64,000 nucleotides of DNA from Glycine soja (lineage: Eukaryota; Streptophyta; Magnoliopsida; Fabales; Fabaceae), in the NCBI RefSeq assembly GCF_004193775.1, contig NC_041003.1:42289611-42353610 (forward strand), written 5' to 3'. Each line of letters starts with the position of its first letter. Within the stretch, counting starts at the first letter, position 1. Shown here piece by piece: positions 22,050 to 32,339 of this stretch. The notes below the pieces were generated by a model. That model made no database searches. It saw nothing but the letters and a program-made list of their open reading frames with translations, and was not told the origin of the DNA. The position numbers and the translations under genes are program-made.

Positions 22050-25000
22050 ATGACGACACCCCCTCCATCTCCCACACAGTCCGAGATTCCTTCTGATGGG
22101 ACGTCTAGGAAAACTAGACAAGCCACTCGGCTAAGAAGGTTGACAGCAAGAACATTGGAGCAAGCAAGGGCAACAGTCAGTGTGAATCCAACGACTGGTA
22201 GAGGATCCGGACCTCACAAGGATCAGTTTCACAGTTACCTTGGAGTTGTGGCACGAGACAAGATTCCAATTGTTCACGCTAGCTGGAATGATGTACCTGA
22301 AACACTGAAGAACATGATATGGGATGACATATTGGTAAGTCCCTCATGCTGGTCATTTAATATTTGTTACACACATTCATGTTTATGCTTTTTTGTTTGA
22401 CACACATGTTTTGTAGGTAAAATTCGACATCCCCGAGGGTGATAATGCCAAAAAGCAGGTGATGTCAACTGTGGCAACGCGTTGGAGGCAATTTAAGTCG
22501 GCGTTGACAACTAAATATGTGTATGGTAACACTGACGGCCAAGCAAAAGATGATCCTTTGGTTAAATATGGCATTAATGAAAAAGATTGGGCCGAGTTTG
22601 CAAAAATGAGGCAAACCCCTACCTGGCAGGTTATTTCCAATTTTAATGTTTTGATTATGTTACAAACTGTTAATGCTTTTCCTTGGAATAAATGTTTTGC
22701 ATCATAGTTGACAAATGCTTATTTTTTGATTTCAAGGGGATACGGAAAAAGGCACAAGAAATTCAAAAGTATAATGACTCTCCGCACCTGTTGTCTAGGG
22801 GAGGCTATGAGCTGCTAGAAAAAAAATTAATGGCTGAAAAAAGGAAGATACGAGAAGAACAAGCCGCATTTACCGAGGACCCTTCATTGTACCTCCCACC
22901 ATCACCAATTTCTAGACACGAGAAATGGAAGAGTGCACGCACAAAACAATATGGCCAGATGACATCTCAAGCCGCCAAAGAAATTGCTGACAAAATTGTA
23001 AGCAACTCTTATCATTAATTGTTACTGACAAACAAATCAAAGTTTTAAATGACAACTTCCTTTATGCCTTGATCTTGTTTTGTGTTATATGAACAGGACT
23101 CTTTGGAAGAGCAAAGCAGGCAGGGCAGCATTGTGCCTTCCGGACGTGACGATATTTTGAACATGGCTATTGGAAGACCGGAGCATCCTGGTCGTGTACG
23201 TGGGGCTGGGACAGGGGTTACAGTTACGCAGTACTTTGGTCCATCATCGCGTCGGTCTACCAGTTCATCAAACATCACTGTAGAACAGTTGGCTAATATA
23301 ATTGGTAACCTAAAAGAAGAATGGCAAAGACAGGCTGAACAAGAAAACATTAAAAGAGAGGAGGTGTGGATGAGGAGGGTTGAAGAGGAAAAACAGCGCA
23401 CTATGGACACATTTAAAGGACAAATACAAGAAGCTATCAAGTTGGAGTTGTCACAAATTGTATCACAACATTCAGCCCCACTTCAGCCAAATGATATACA
23501 AGTATTAGCAGCAAGGGTAAGCACGAAGGGAAGCTGTGCAGCAGCAGAGACAAATGCATTAGCTAAAAAACCCTCTTTGTTGAATGGTGACAATGTCAGC
23601 CTGCATGTAACCGTTGAGAACTCCAACAAATTAGTGGCAGTGGGCAAACGGTGCGACAGTTTTGGCACCATCCACAACGTGCCCTATGCTGATGATGTTG
23701 TTCGCGTGAGTGTGGTGGAAGTTATTTTCGGTGATGCGGAGGTTCCAATCCCTACATCAGAAATAAAGTTTGTCAAAGAAGCTTTAGGTAGTTTTGTTCC
23801 ATGGCCAACACATTTGGTCAAACCCATCTTGCCTGAGGTACGTAATAACATTAATTCCTATAATTTAAAATGGTTACTTACGTAAGTCTTTTTTAAATGT
23901 TTTGTACTCCTGTAGGAAGCAGAGAAGGATGTGAGCTCACCATTGAAGACTGTTGAGGAGGAAAAGGCAGCTGAGGTTATTGATCCATTGGGAGAGTTGG
24001 TGAAGAACTTGTTCGACATTTACCAAAGGCCTGTTGAGGTGTCATGGGATGGTGCTAAATTTGGGATCAATAATGTCAAAGATGGCTTCTTCATCACACA
24101 CGCTGATGTGAGCGAGATAATATTAGGAGACAAGTGTTTAAACATCTCCATTCTACAGCTATGGCTTATGTAAGTGTATACCCATATTAGCTCAAACATT
24201 TGTACACTGTAGAATTGAGTTAGCTACCTTAAATAACCTATTAACTGTATTTTATGACACCATGAATTTTACATAGGTTTATTCATGATTGGAGTGCGAG
24301 CATTGGTTATGGACCATTGTATGGGTTCCTTGAACCTCAGTGTATCCACAATGCAAGCAGTAGACGTCAAGAGTGTGAAAATTACATTGGAAGGTGGTTG
24401 AAGGAAGCAGGAAAACAAATTTACATAGCACCTTATTTAAACCAGTAAGTTGAGCAAATAATGTTGGTCGAGTACGGTAATGTTTAACATATTGACTTAA
24501 TGAAGTATCTTTACCTGTTCAGGGCCCATTGGCAGCTCGTTGTATTGTGCCCAGGCGACAATGTAGTGGTTTGGTTTTGTTCTTTGAAGAAGAAGCCGGA
24601 TGCTGCCATCAAGGGTGCAGTAAACAGGTTAGTGCTGCCTCTACCGTGCCTCAATACTCCTACAGCAAACCACCAATGATCGTAATGCTTTGTTTCTATT
24701 TTGAAATTAGTGCAATGAAATCAGTCACCAAAACTGCAGAGGGAAAGCCACCTCAGCATGGGCCTCAGTGGATTGAAGCAAAGGTACATGTTTATTTAAA
24801 TTCCAAATGCCATATGGATGTCATTTCTGTTTGCGTTGACTGAATTCACAACGTAATGTGTGTGCGTATGTCGTGTAGAGTCATGTTCAAACAGGAAATT
24901 ACGAGTGTGGATACTATGTTATGCAATGGATATGGTGCATCGTAAGTGGTGGATTGAAGGATGACTGGATTCACGTATGTTTCTGATTATTGATTTACTT

Positions 25001-25193
25001 GTTAATGTAATTAGACGTCATTACTTTTTACCTGATGCTATGTCATTTACTAATAAATTCATATATACATGTGCAGTGGTTTTCTGATCGATCACCGCTA
25101 ACAGAAGAGACCATGACCACACTCCGGCATAAATGGGCGGCCTATTTTATCCAAATAAAGAAATGCGAACCAAGAAAAAATTTGATAACTTAG
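22050..25193 (+). CDS. CACTA-encoded TNP1/Transposase_24-DUF8039-Ulp1-like protein, intact
   Basis: Ten exons with GT-AG borders join in frame: 22050-22334, 22417-22629, 22737-22997, 23097-23837, 23916-24169, 24277-24444, 24523-24627, 24711-24783, 24879-24974, 25077-25193. They give 770 residues and a TAG stop. Residues about 45-255 resemble the plant Transposase_24 (Ptta/En/Spm) DNA-binding region ([29 protein letters not shown]). About 290-410 contains a charged, coiled-coil-like stretch. About 430-500 matches DUF8039 ([27 protein letters not shown]). About 580-740 is a C48 Ulp1-like cysteine protease fold with His643 ([10 protein letters not shown]) and Cys710 ([10 protein letters not shown]). 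The usual Asp after His is not obvious (VWFCSL where WFDSL is typical). The role is probably binding subterminal repeats and/or SUMO-related processing; this is inference. An upstream 5' exon is likely. Confidence 0.85.
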
Positions 25194-25199
25194 GAACAA

Positions 25200-26520
25200 T
25201 TTTCGTGTAGGCCAGAATTTTATTTGTCTGCTGAGAACAGTACATTGTTTAGATAACTTGAGTTGTATATTTAATTTAATTTTCTCTCAGCTTGAACAAT
25301 TTCCTATCCAACCCTTCAATGTGGCCGTGTGCCTTGAACAGTATATTGTTTCAGTTAATGCTTGAGTTGTATACTGAATTTAATTTTCTCTCTGCTTTTT
25401 GTTTCACTTAACATTTGATAACTAACTTTTTTGCTTGTACTTAATTGTCTATCATAATATTGTCGTGTCATTAACTTTTACTGCTACAATTGCTGACTTT
25501 AAACCCAGCTAGGTAACTTACACTCAGGGTGGTGCTGACAAGGACTACAAGGAGTGTTATGAATGTGGCTGATTTAGAGGTTCAGCTCCTCCAGAGCAAG
25601 AAAGGAAGACCAAGAGAAGAAGATCTAAGATAAGGAATTCCCAGCTTTTTCATTATTAATCCTTCTGTTATTTACATAGTATTTATAGATCCTAGGAAGG
25701 AATAATTTGCTTCTAGAATTGGTATAATCCTAGGAATATTACATAACTAATTCTGTTATGGCTGCTTCCCCTCAGATATGCAGCATCAGCAGGAGGATTG
25801 TGGAAGATTGCGTGAGCTGCAAAATTCTCACTAGATTCCTTCAGACGAAATCCTTCAAATAGGTGGGCTTTTTGACCTTTCTTTTGAGTATTATTTCCTT
25901 CTGCACCCCTGTGTTTGTGAGTTCACCCTCTGTCATTGCTGTTATGTCTCTGCTGCCCTCCATTGAAGCTTCTCTGTTCATAACAAGGAGGTACCCCCAT
26001 GCCACCTCCTTTGTTTAAACCTGCAGGTGACCTGAAATTACCATCAGGGTGGTGGTCACTTTGTTGTTCCTCTAAATTACCATATTTAAGTCTATGATCT
26101 ATTGGGTTTGTTTGTTCTTGTTGTTGCTACAGGGGGACACATCAACCAAGCTGTGACCTTCAACAGATCTTATTACAAGGTAATCACTTCAATGAACAAA
26201 TGGTTGAGTCACTAGGGATCCTTAATTAAGCTCTGTGTCTTAATTTAATGACTTTAAAATCAACAGACATTATATATCATGCATGTATCCTTCTAAGAAG
26301 CATTTTCATCTGCTTTTACGATTTTCAAAGTGCTTATATCATCTTTTTATTCCTTAATTATGTGCTCTTATCATTAAATTTGACTAATTAAATGTATATT
26401 TCTCCCGATTATTATGATCAGGTTCAAATTATAGGACAATTGTGCACGTACTATAACCTGAACAGCCATCCACAAGGCTTGGGTTAAAAATAAAACCGTG
26501 GAACCAGCACATTATTACTG
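25200..26520. other. CACTA interior 3' of its gene; unassigned captured-looking DNA
   Basis: No intact ORF. A GC-richer block at 25,520-26,060 looks like retroelement or exon sequence but gives no family I can name. The segment near 26,133-26,178 is described separately. The rest is AT-rich. Confidence 0.4.
26133..26178 (+). pseudogene. Possible captured aquaporin (MIP family) exon scrap
   Basis: After GTTGCTACAG the plus strand reads GGHINQAVTFNRSYYK before a GT. GGHINPAVTF is the first NPA loop of PIP aquaporins; here Pro is Gln (CCA to CAA). Only ten residues match, so chance or another origin cannot be excluded. It fits the pattern of captured exons in this element. Confidence 0.4.
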
Positions 26521-26547
26521 CACAATTTGCTGTTAAAAAAAAAAAAA

Positions 26548-27165
26548 AACATTCCACGACGGTTCTAAGGAAACTACCGTCGTAGAAACGTGATGTTTCT
26601 AAGACGGACCTACAAAGCAAACCGTAGTAGTATTAATACAAGTCTACGACGGTCCATGTCATACAACCGTCGTAGAACACGTTTATCTCAACGACGGTGT
26701 TGTTACGTGACCGTAGTAGTATTAACACCGTCTCTTACGACGGTCGTCCGCAACAAAACACCGTTGTAGTGATAGGACCCTTCTACGACGGTTCTGGGAA
26801 GACAACCGTCGTAGTCTGTTGTTACTTCTACGACGGTGGGGTCCCCATGCCCGTCGTAGTCTGTTGTTACTTCTACGACGGGGCTGTTGACAGCCGTGTT
26901 TGAATTGTGGACCTTACTACGACGGTCCTTTGGAAACAACCGTCGTAGAACAAGATTATGTCTACGACGGTGTTGTCCTTATGGCCGTCGTAGTCTCTAG
27001 TAAGTTCTAAAGATGGGGCTGACCGACAGCCCGTCTTAGAATTCTGTAATATCTATGACGGTTTTCTATAACCGTCTTTGAAAGCCATCGAATTTATTAC
27101 GTCGTCGCAGACAACGACGGTCTTCAACCGACGTAGTATACCCATTTAAACCGACGTTGAATTCT
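26548..27165. repeat. Right subterminal hairpin array of the CACTA element
   Basis: About thirteen inverted-repeat units, mostly CTACGACGG-N(8-16)-CCGTCGTAG, are spaced about 40-60 bp apart. The last few toward the end shift to other spellings (AAAGATGG...CCGTCTTA, TGACGGTT...AACCGTCTTTG, CAACGACGG...). The stems differ from the CAAAGACGG type that dominates the left end. Confidence 0.85.
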
Positions 27166-27180
27166 GCTTTTGTAGTAGTG

Positions 27181-27772
27181 ATATGAATGAAAATTTTCTT
27201 GAGTTTTCCCTTCTTGTCTCTAGAGGTACCGGTCCTCGAAGCCAGCTTCTTTTCCATCGTATAACAATTTGGTGCTTTCATTGAGCTCTAATGACTGCCT
27301 TCCATGGCTGCCATGCCAGTGCAAACCATCTCTTTTCACGACATCCTCTCCACACAGCCATCCATCAGCAACTACTTCTGCCGGAACTTCTACCTCTACC
27401 CCTGCCATCAACCATGTCCTCTCATTCTAGCCACCAAACCACCATGGACCGCCTTGAAGAGGCTGTGTACCACCTCACCCAGAACCTATCCACCATGACC
27501 ACCAAGATTTTGGAGATGAATGCCAAGCTCGATGTCATCCTTGACCGCCTATCCGCTTTCACACCCACTCCATTCCCTCCCAAATCACCCCCACCTGTGG
27601 AGACCATAATAATGGAACCACAGAACATAGACATCAACCTCTCCCGTCTTAGCTTCGATTTCACCACCACCACGTTCCACGTTGACAACACATCTTTGCA
27701 ACCAGTGGACACCATGAAGTCACCGCCAACAGATGATTCGCGAAGGTCACCTAAGGCTTCCGCAACACCAAC
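27181..27772 (+). mobile_element. 3' half of LTR, primer site and gag-like start of a truncated LTR retrotransposon
   Basis: 27,184-27,266 completes the LTR begun at 14,010 and ends TATAACA. Then TTTGGTGCTTTCATTGAG, a common legume LTR-element primer-site context, is followed by a coding stretch (27,411-27,772). That stretch starts MSSHSSHQTTMDRLEEAVYH and contains a coiled-coil-like LTQNLSTMTTKILEMNAKLD and a Pro-rich segment, typical of a gag N-terminus. The frame then runs into NLR leucine-rich sequence, so the rest of the element and its 3' LTR are deleted. Confidence 0.55.
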
Positions 27773-30700
27773 GGCAAGTTTTTGCAGCTATGGGAACTGT
27801 AAACTTAAATTCCCATAATTGGAAATATTGATTGTGAAAGAATGCCCCAAGATAGAAACATTCAGAGAGTCGCATAACAACTCCAAGGTTACAACATATA
27901 CTTAAAACTGATAAAGGAGAAAAGGATGTGAGATGGCAGTTGGAAGGTGACTTGAATGCCACCATACAAAATGTTTTCCAATACAAGGTACTTAATTTTG
28001 TTCATTCTTTCAAGAGTAAAGTATGTTTTTGTTCCATATAAAATGTTTCGTCCCATTTCAGTTCCTAAAAAAATTCTAGTTGTTGCTATTCATTTTCATT
28101 CAGTATGTTAACTCTGTTAGTGAATCTGCTTAATAGCAGACATGGTTGAACATGAAAGTTAACAGTTCAAACAAATTTGGATGTTATGAAAAATTAAATA
28201 AAATTCTAAATATCAATCCTTACCGACCCTCATAAATAATTAATTTCATATCTTTATTTATTATTTTGCGAGTGCAGATTTCGGCAAATGCAAGTTGTGT
28301 ATCAAGACTTGAACTTGACTGTGACCCACTACTACAAAGGATATGGCACGGCTCACTGTCGATCCCAGACTTGTGCTTCAGTAACTTGACACCTTGAATA
28401 TGTATGGGTTGGGTTTCTTATCAGATGTATTGCAGTTCGATTTACTTACTCTGTTACCTAAATTGGAAACATTGGATGTTCGAAGATGCGATCGTGTGAA
28501 AACCATATTTGATGTGAAATGTACCACCCAAGACAGAAAAATGAAAACAATGGAACCAGCAGCCCTCTTCCCCCTCCCTTTTCACCTGAAGATATTGACT
28601 TTTAAGTGGCTGCCTAATCTGGAGAATGTCTGGAATGAAGATCCTCATGGAATTCTAGGAATGCAACTTCTACAAGAAGTGCATATAGAGAAATGTGAAA
28701 GCCTTACCAGTTTGTTTCCTGCGTCAGTCGCCAAAGATCTTGTGAAACTTGAGGTGCAAGACTGCAAGGAATTGATGGAAATTGTTGCAGAGGATGATAA
28801 TGTGGATCCAAATGGAACAAATCTAGAGCTTACGTTGCCCTGTCCCTGTGTGAGGTCATTAAAGCTAAAGGGCTTGCCAAAGTTCAAGTATTTTTGCTAC
28901 TGCTCTCTGTGGTGTGACATTTTGAAGACATATACACTTCTAGAACCGCACACTGAGGATCAAGTCTGTATTGAAAAGGTACTATTGTTTTGCTAATTTG
29001 TCTTTGCCTGCAAATTGAATTTAATTGCACTACTTTTATGTGAATTGAATTGGCATCATTATGTTCAATATCAATGGTACGAACATGCTGTTGGTACACG
29101 TTGCAACAATAATATTTGAGGTTTGAGTTTTATTCTCATTAATACAGTCAATTACATAGATTCTCACACACACCATTGTACTTCATCATATATCATGTAT
29201 TAATGGTTCTCAAATAGTCAACTCTTTTTAATCAATCTCCTACCATCTAAAGGATTTTTTAATTATGATCTTCTCCATACGAACCACTACAACCTTCCTA
29301 ACGGTCTCATTTATCACTTTTTCCATCTTAAAAGTTTTAAACTCAATAATTTTTTTAGGCATATATGATATCAAATTGATTTGTTTGCACCTATGCATTG
29401 AAATAGTTAATTTGTTACGAATTATCAGGCATATGTTAGCTTGAAAGTTTCGTTATTTCATTGTATATAAAAGAGCTGGATCTTTAACTTCCCTAATTAA
29501 CCAGCTTTTGCTTGTGCTTTTTTCTTGGTTATTGCTTTCTCTTCGAAGCCTACTCCCAACTTACAGTGCCTGTCACTCAGGGAAAATGGACTGAAGATGA
29601 TTCGTCATGGAGAATTTCAGAGAAACCACTTACACAAGTTAAAAGTTCTTACTCTGTGCTTTCATATAGAGTTGGATACTGTATTTCCATATGAAATTCT
29701 ACAAGAGGTGCCAAATATAGAGAAGCTTGGGGTGTCTTGAAGTTCCTTCAAGGAGATTTTCTGCTGTCGAAGTCCTAATAATGTGGATTATACTGGACTC
29801 CTATTACAGCTAAAAGCATTACACTTGGAGTCCCTTGAGGATCTCGTTTCCATTGGGCTTGATAACTCTTGGATTGAGCCCTTTCTCAGAAATCTAGAAA
29901 CCTTGGAAGTAATGAGTTGTTCTGGTTTAAGAAACTTGACATCATCGCAGTTATGTTTCTCCAATCTGAATAGTTTGATTGTAACTGGATGCCATGGATT
30001 GATAAACTTGTTCAAGTCCTCAACGGCCAAAAGTTTGGCTCGACTCAAAACAATGAAAGTAGAAAAGTGAGTCAATTCAAGAGATAGTGTCTAAGGAGAG
30101 GGGTGAATCTGATGATGAGGATGAACAAATAATAAAATTTGATAAGCTCCAGTTTTTGTTTCTTGAAGAATTGGATCAGCTACGGTGCTTTTACCCTGGG
30201 AATTTTACTTTACACTTTCCATCCTTGAGGGAGTGTACTTAATCAACTGCCCCAGGATGAAAACTTTCAGTCCAATCAACAAAATAAATTCAACTGAGTG
30301 GTTTTTTTGACATATACGACACCCAAACAGGAATGCGATCTTAATCTTGCTGTGCGCAGGACGTTTGACGAAAAGGTACGTATCAGATCATTATCATTCA
30401 TTTTGTTTGTGTGAATTCGTATTTCGTGAAGCACCTAGACAGACAATTGCTCCTGATTTCTGTCAAAGCTCTAGTTTTTAATTTTCTTTTAAGAAAATTA
30501 ATATCTGTCGAATGATTTTAAAACAAGTGGATTCATTCTAGCTTCTTGCAACAACTTAGTTGTTTTATTTATTCTTCTGCATGTGCAGATTTCAGCGCAT
30601 GCAGGATTTGTATCTTGTCTTATACTCAGAGATAATCCGCTACTACAAGAGATATGGCATGACTCACTGCCTATCCCTGACTTGTGCTTCAGATACTTGC

Positions 30701-32336
30701 ACTCCTTGATAGTGGACGGGTGCCAATTTTTATCAGAGGTACTACCGTTCAATTTGCTTCCGCTCTTACCAAAATTGGAAACATTGGAAGTTCGAAAATG
30801 TGATTCTGTGAAAATCATATTTGATGTGAAATGCACTATAACACTAGACAGAATAGTGACAACTATGGGACCAGCTTCCTTCCCTCTCCCTTTTCCCCTG
30901 AAGAAATTGACTTTATCTGAGCTTCCAAATGTGGAGAATGTCTGGAATGAAGATCCTCGTAGAATTCTAAGGATTCAACTTCTACAAGAAGTGCATGTTG
31001 ACAAATGTGAATGCCTTGCTAGTGTGTTTCCCGCATCAGTAGCCCAAGATCTTGTGAAACTTGAAACTCTAGTTGTGCAACACTGTGAAGAATTAATGGC
31101 AATTGTTGCAGATCCAAGAGGAACAAATCCAGAGATTAAGTTCCCCTGCCTGAAATCATTGATGCTATTGGATTTGCCGAAGTTCAAGTATAATGGTATT
31201 TGTTGCATTCGTGACGCCACAATGACATTTGAGGTTTGGGCTTTACTCTCATTAATACAGTTAATTACATAGATTATTACACACACCATTGTACTTTATA
31301 ATATATCATGATCCGTACGAATTGAAGACTGGTATTAGGATTTATAATAACTCAAGCACCTTGTTCAACAACAGAGACCTCCTTAGTGCATAGGGTTCTC
31401 AACATTGTTTTCACATATTTTTGTTGAAAAAGTTGACTTCGTTAATTATTGGACATCTTTTAGCACCAAAGTTCATTGTTTCAATTATATATAAAAGAGC
31501 TGGATCTATATAGCTGCTCTAACCTGCTTTTGCGTGACTATTGGTTTCTCTGTGCAGCTTATGCCAAACTTGCCGCATCTGACACTCGTGAAAATGAACA
31601 ATAGATGATTTTACCTAGAAAATTTCAGGGAAACCTCTTCCACAAGTTAAAGGTTCTTACTCTGTTCTTTCATATTGAGTCCAATGTATTTCTAGAACAT
31701 GTGCCCAATATAGAGAAGCTTGTGGTGCACGATGGTTCCTTCAAGGAGATCTTCTGCCTTCCAAAGCTGAAAGTATTATGCTTGGAACCCCTTGGAGAAC
31801 TCATTTCCATTGGATTAGAGAACTCTTGGATTGAGCCCTTCCTAAGAAATCTAGAAACCTTGGAAGTAATGAGTTCTTTTAGTTCCATAAACTTGGTACC
31901 ACACACAGTGTCTTTCTCCAATATGACGTATTTGGAAATAAGCAGTTGCAATAGCCTGTTATATTTGTTCACATCCTCAACAGCCACAAGTTTGGTTCAA
32001 CTCAAAAGAATGGAGATAAAATGCTGCAATTCAATTGAAGAGATAGTGTCTAAGGAGGGGGGTGAATCACATGAGGATGAGATAGTATTTCAGCAGCTAA
32101 ATTGTTTGAATCTTTGCTAATTACAAAACCTCAAAAGTTTCTACATAGGGAGTTTAAGTTTCCCATCCTTGGAACAATTGTCAATAACCGGTTGCAATAG
32201 GATGGAAACTTTATGTCCAGGTACAGTAAAAACGGACAATTTGTTTGAAGTTAAACTTCAGAAGGAGACAATGGCTATCACATTGGAAATTGATCTCAAC
32301 ACGACGATGCGGAAGGAATTTCAGACAAGGGTATGT
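27772..32336 (+). pseudogene. LRR exons of the disrupted CC-NBS-LRR gene
   Basis: It begins SFCSYGNCKLKFP...LEILIVKECPKIETF, then EGDLNATIQNVFQYK before a GT at 27,988. Further exons carry irregular LRRs typical of At4g27190-like NLRs: 28,278-28,980 (FDLLTLLPKLETLDVRRCD, PNLENVWNEDPHGIL), 29,560-30,370 (LETLEVMSCSGLRNL), 30,589-31,220 (PKLETLEVRKCDSVKIIF) and 31,560-32,335 (NSWIEPFLRNLETLEV, ISSCNSLLYLFTSSTA). Stops and frameshifts are frequent: TAA near 27,812, TGA near 29,738, a 2-nt loss near 30,071, TAA at 32,118-32,120. The family recognises pathogen effectors in the cytoplasm; this copy lacks NB-ARC and is not functional. Confidence 0.85.
28278..32336 (+). repeat. Tandem duplication of an LRR exon pair (unit about 2.3 kb)
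   Basis: Block A (28,278-28,980) matches 30,589-31,220, sharing for example ATTTGATGTGAAATG and GAATGTCTGGAATGAAGATC. Block B (29,560-30,370) matches 31,555-32,335, sharing TCTTGGATTGAGCCCTT and AATCTAGAAACCTTGGAAGT. Order and spacing are kept, with an offset of about 2,310 bp (about 2,000 bp at the 3' end). Divergence is moderate, so the duplication predates the decay. Confidence 0.85.
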
Positions 32337-32339
32337 GTT

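Larger units (their letters stand above)
14095..27180. mobile_element. 13.1-kb CACTA (En/Spm, Tgm-like) transposon carrying captured gene fragments
   Basis: The left end CACTACTACAAAAGCAG (14,095) and right end CTGCTTTTGTAGTAGTG (ending 27,180) are perfect 17-bp inverted repeats. They are flanked by the 3-bp target duplication ATA (14,092-14,094 and 27,181-27,183). Subterminal hairpin arrays follow both ends. The interior holds fragments of LecRK-VII, VDAC, ABCB, tetraspanin, CrRLK1L and perhaps an aquaporin (15.7-21.0 kb and near 26.1 kb), plus an intact Transposase_24/DUF8039/Ulp1-like gene at 22.0-25.2 kb. I see no TNP2-type DDE transposase, so the element would need one supplied in trans. 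This resembles the known soybean element Tgm-Express1, which also carries several host gene fragments. The intact TIR and TSD imply a fairly recent insertion. Confidence 0.93.

Noticed and set aside
26697..26939. ORFs across the right hairpin array
   Set aside because: They translate the tandem CTACGACGG hairpins on both strands and give repetitive peptides; not genes.
26548..27165. CRISPR-like array of repeats with spacers
   Set aside because: The repeats are imperfect inverted hairpins at a CACTA end in a plant genome; a transposon subterminal array explains them.
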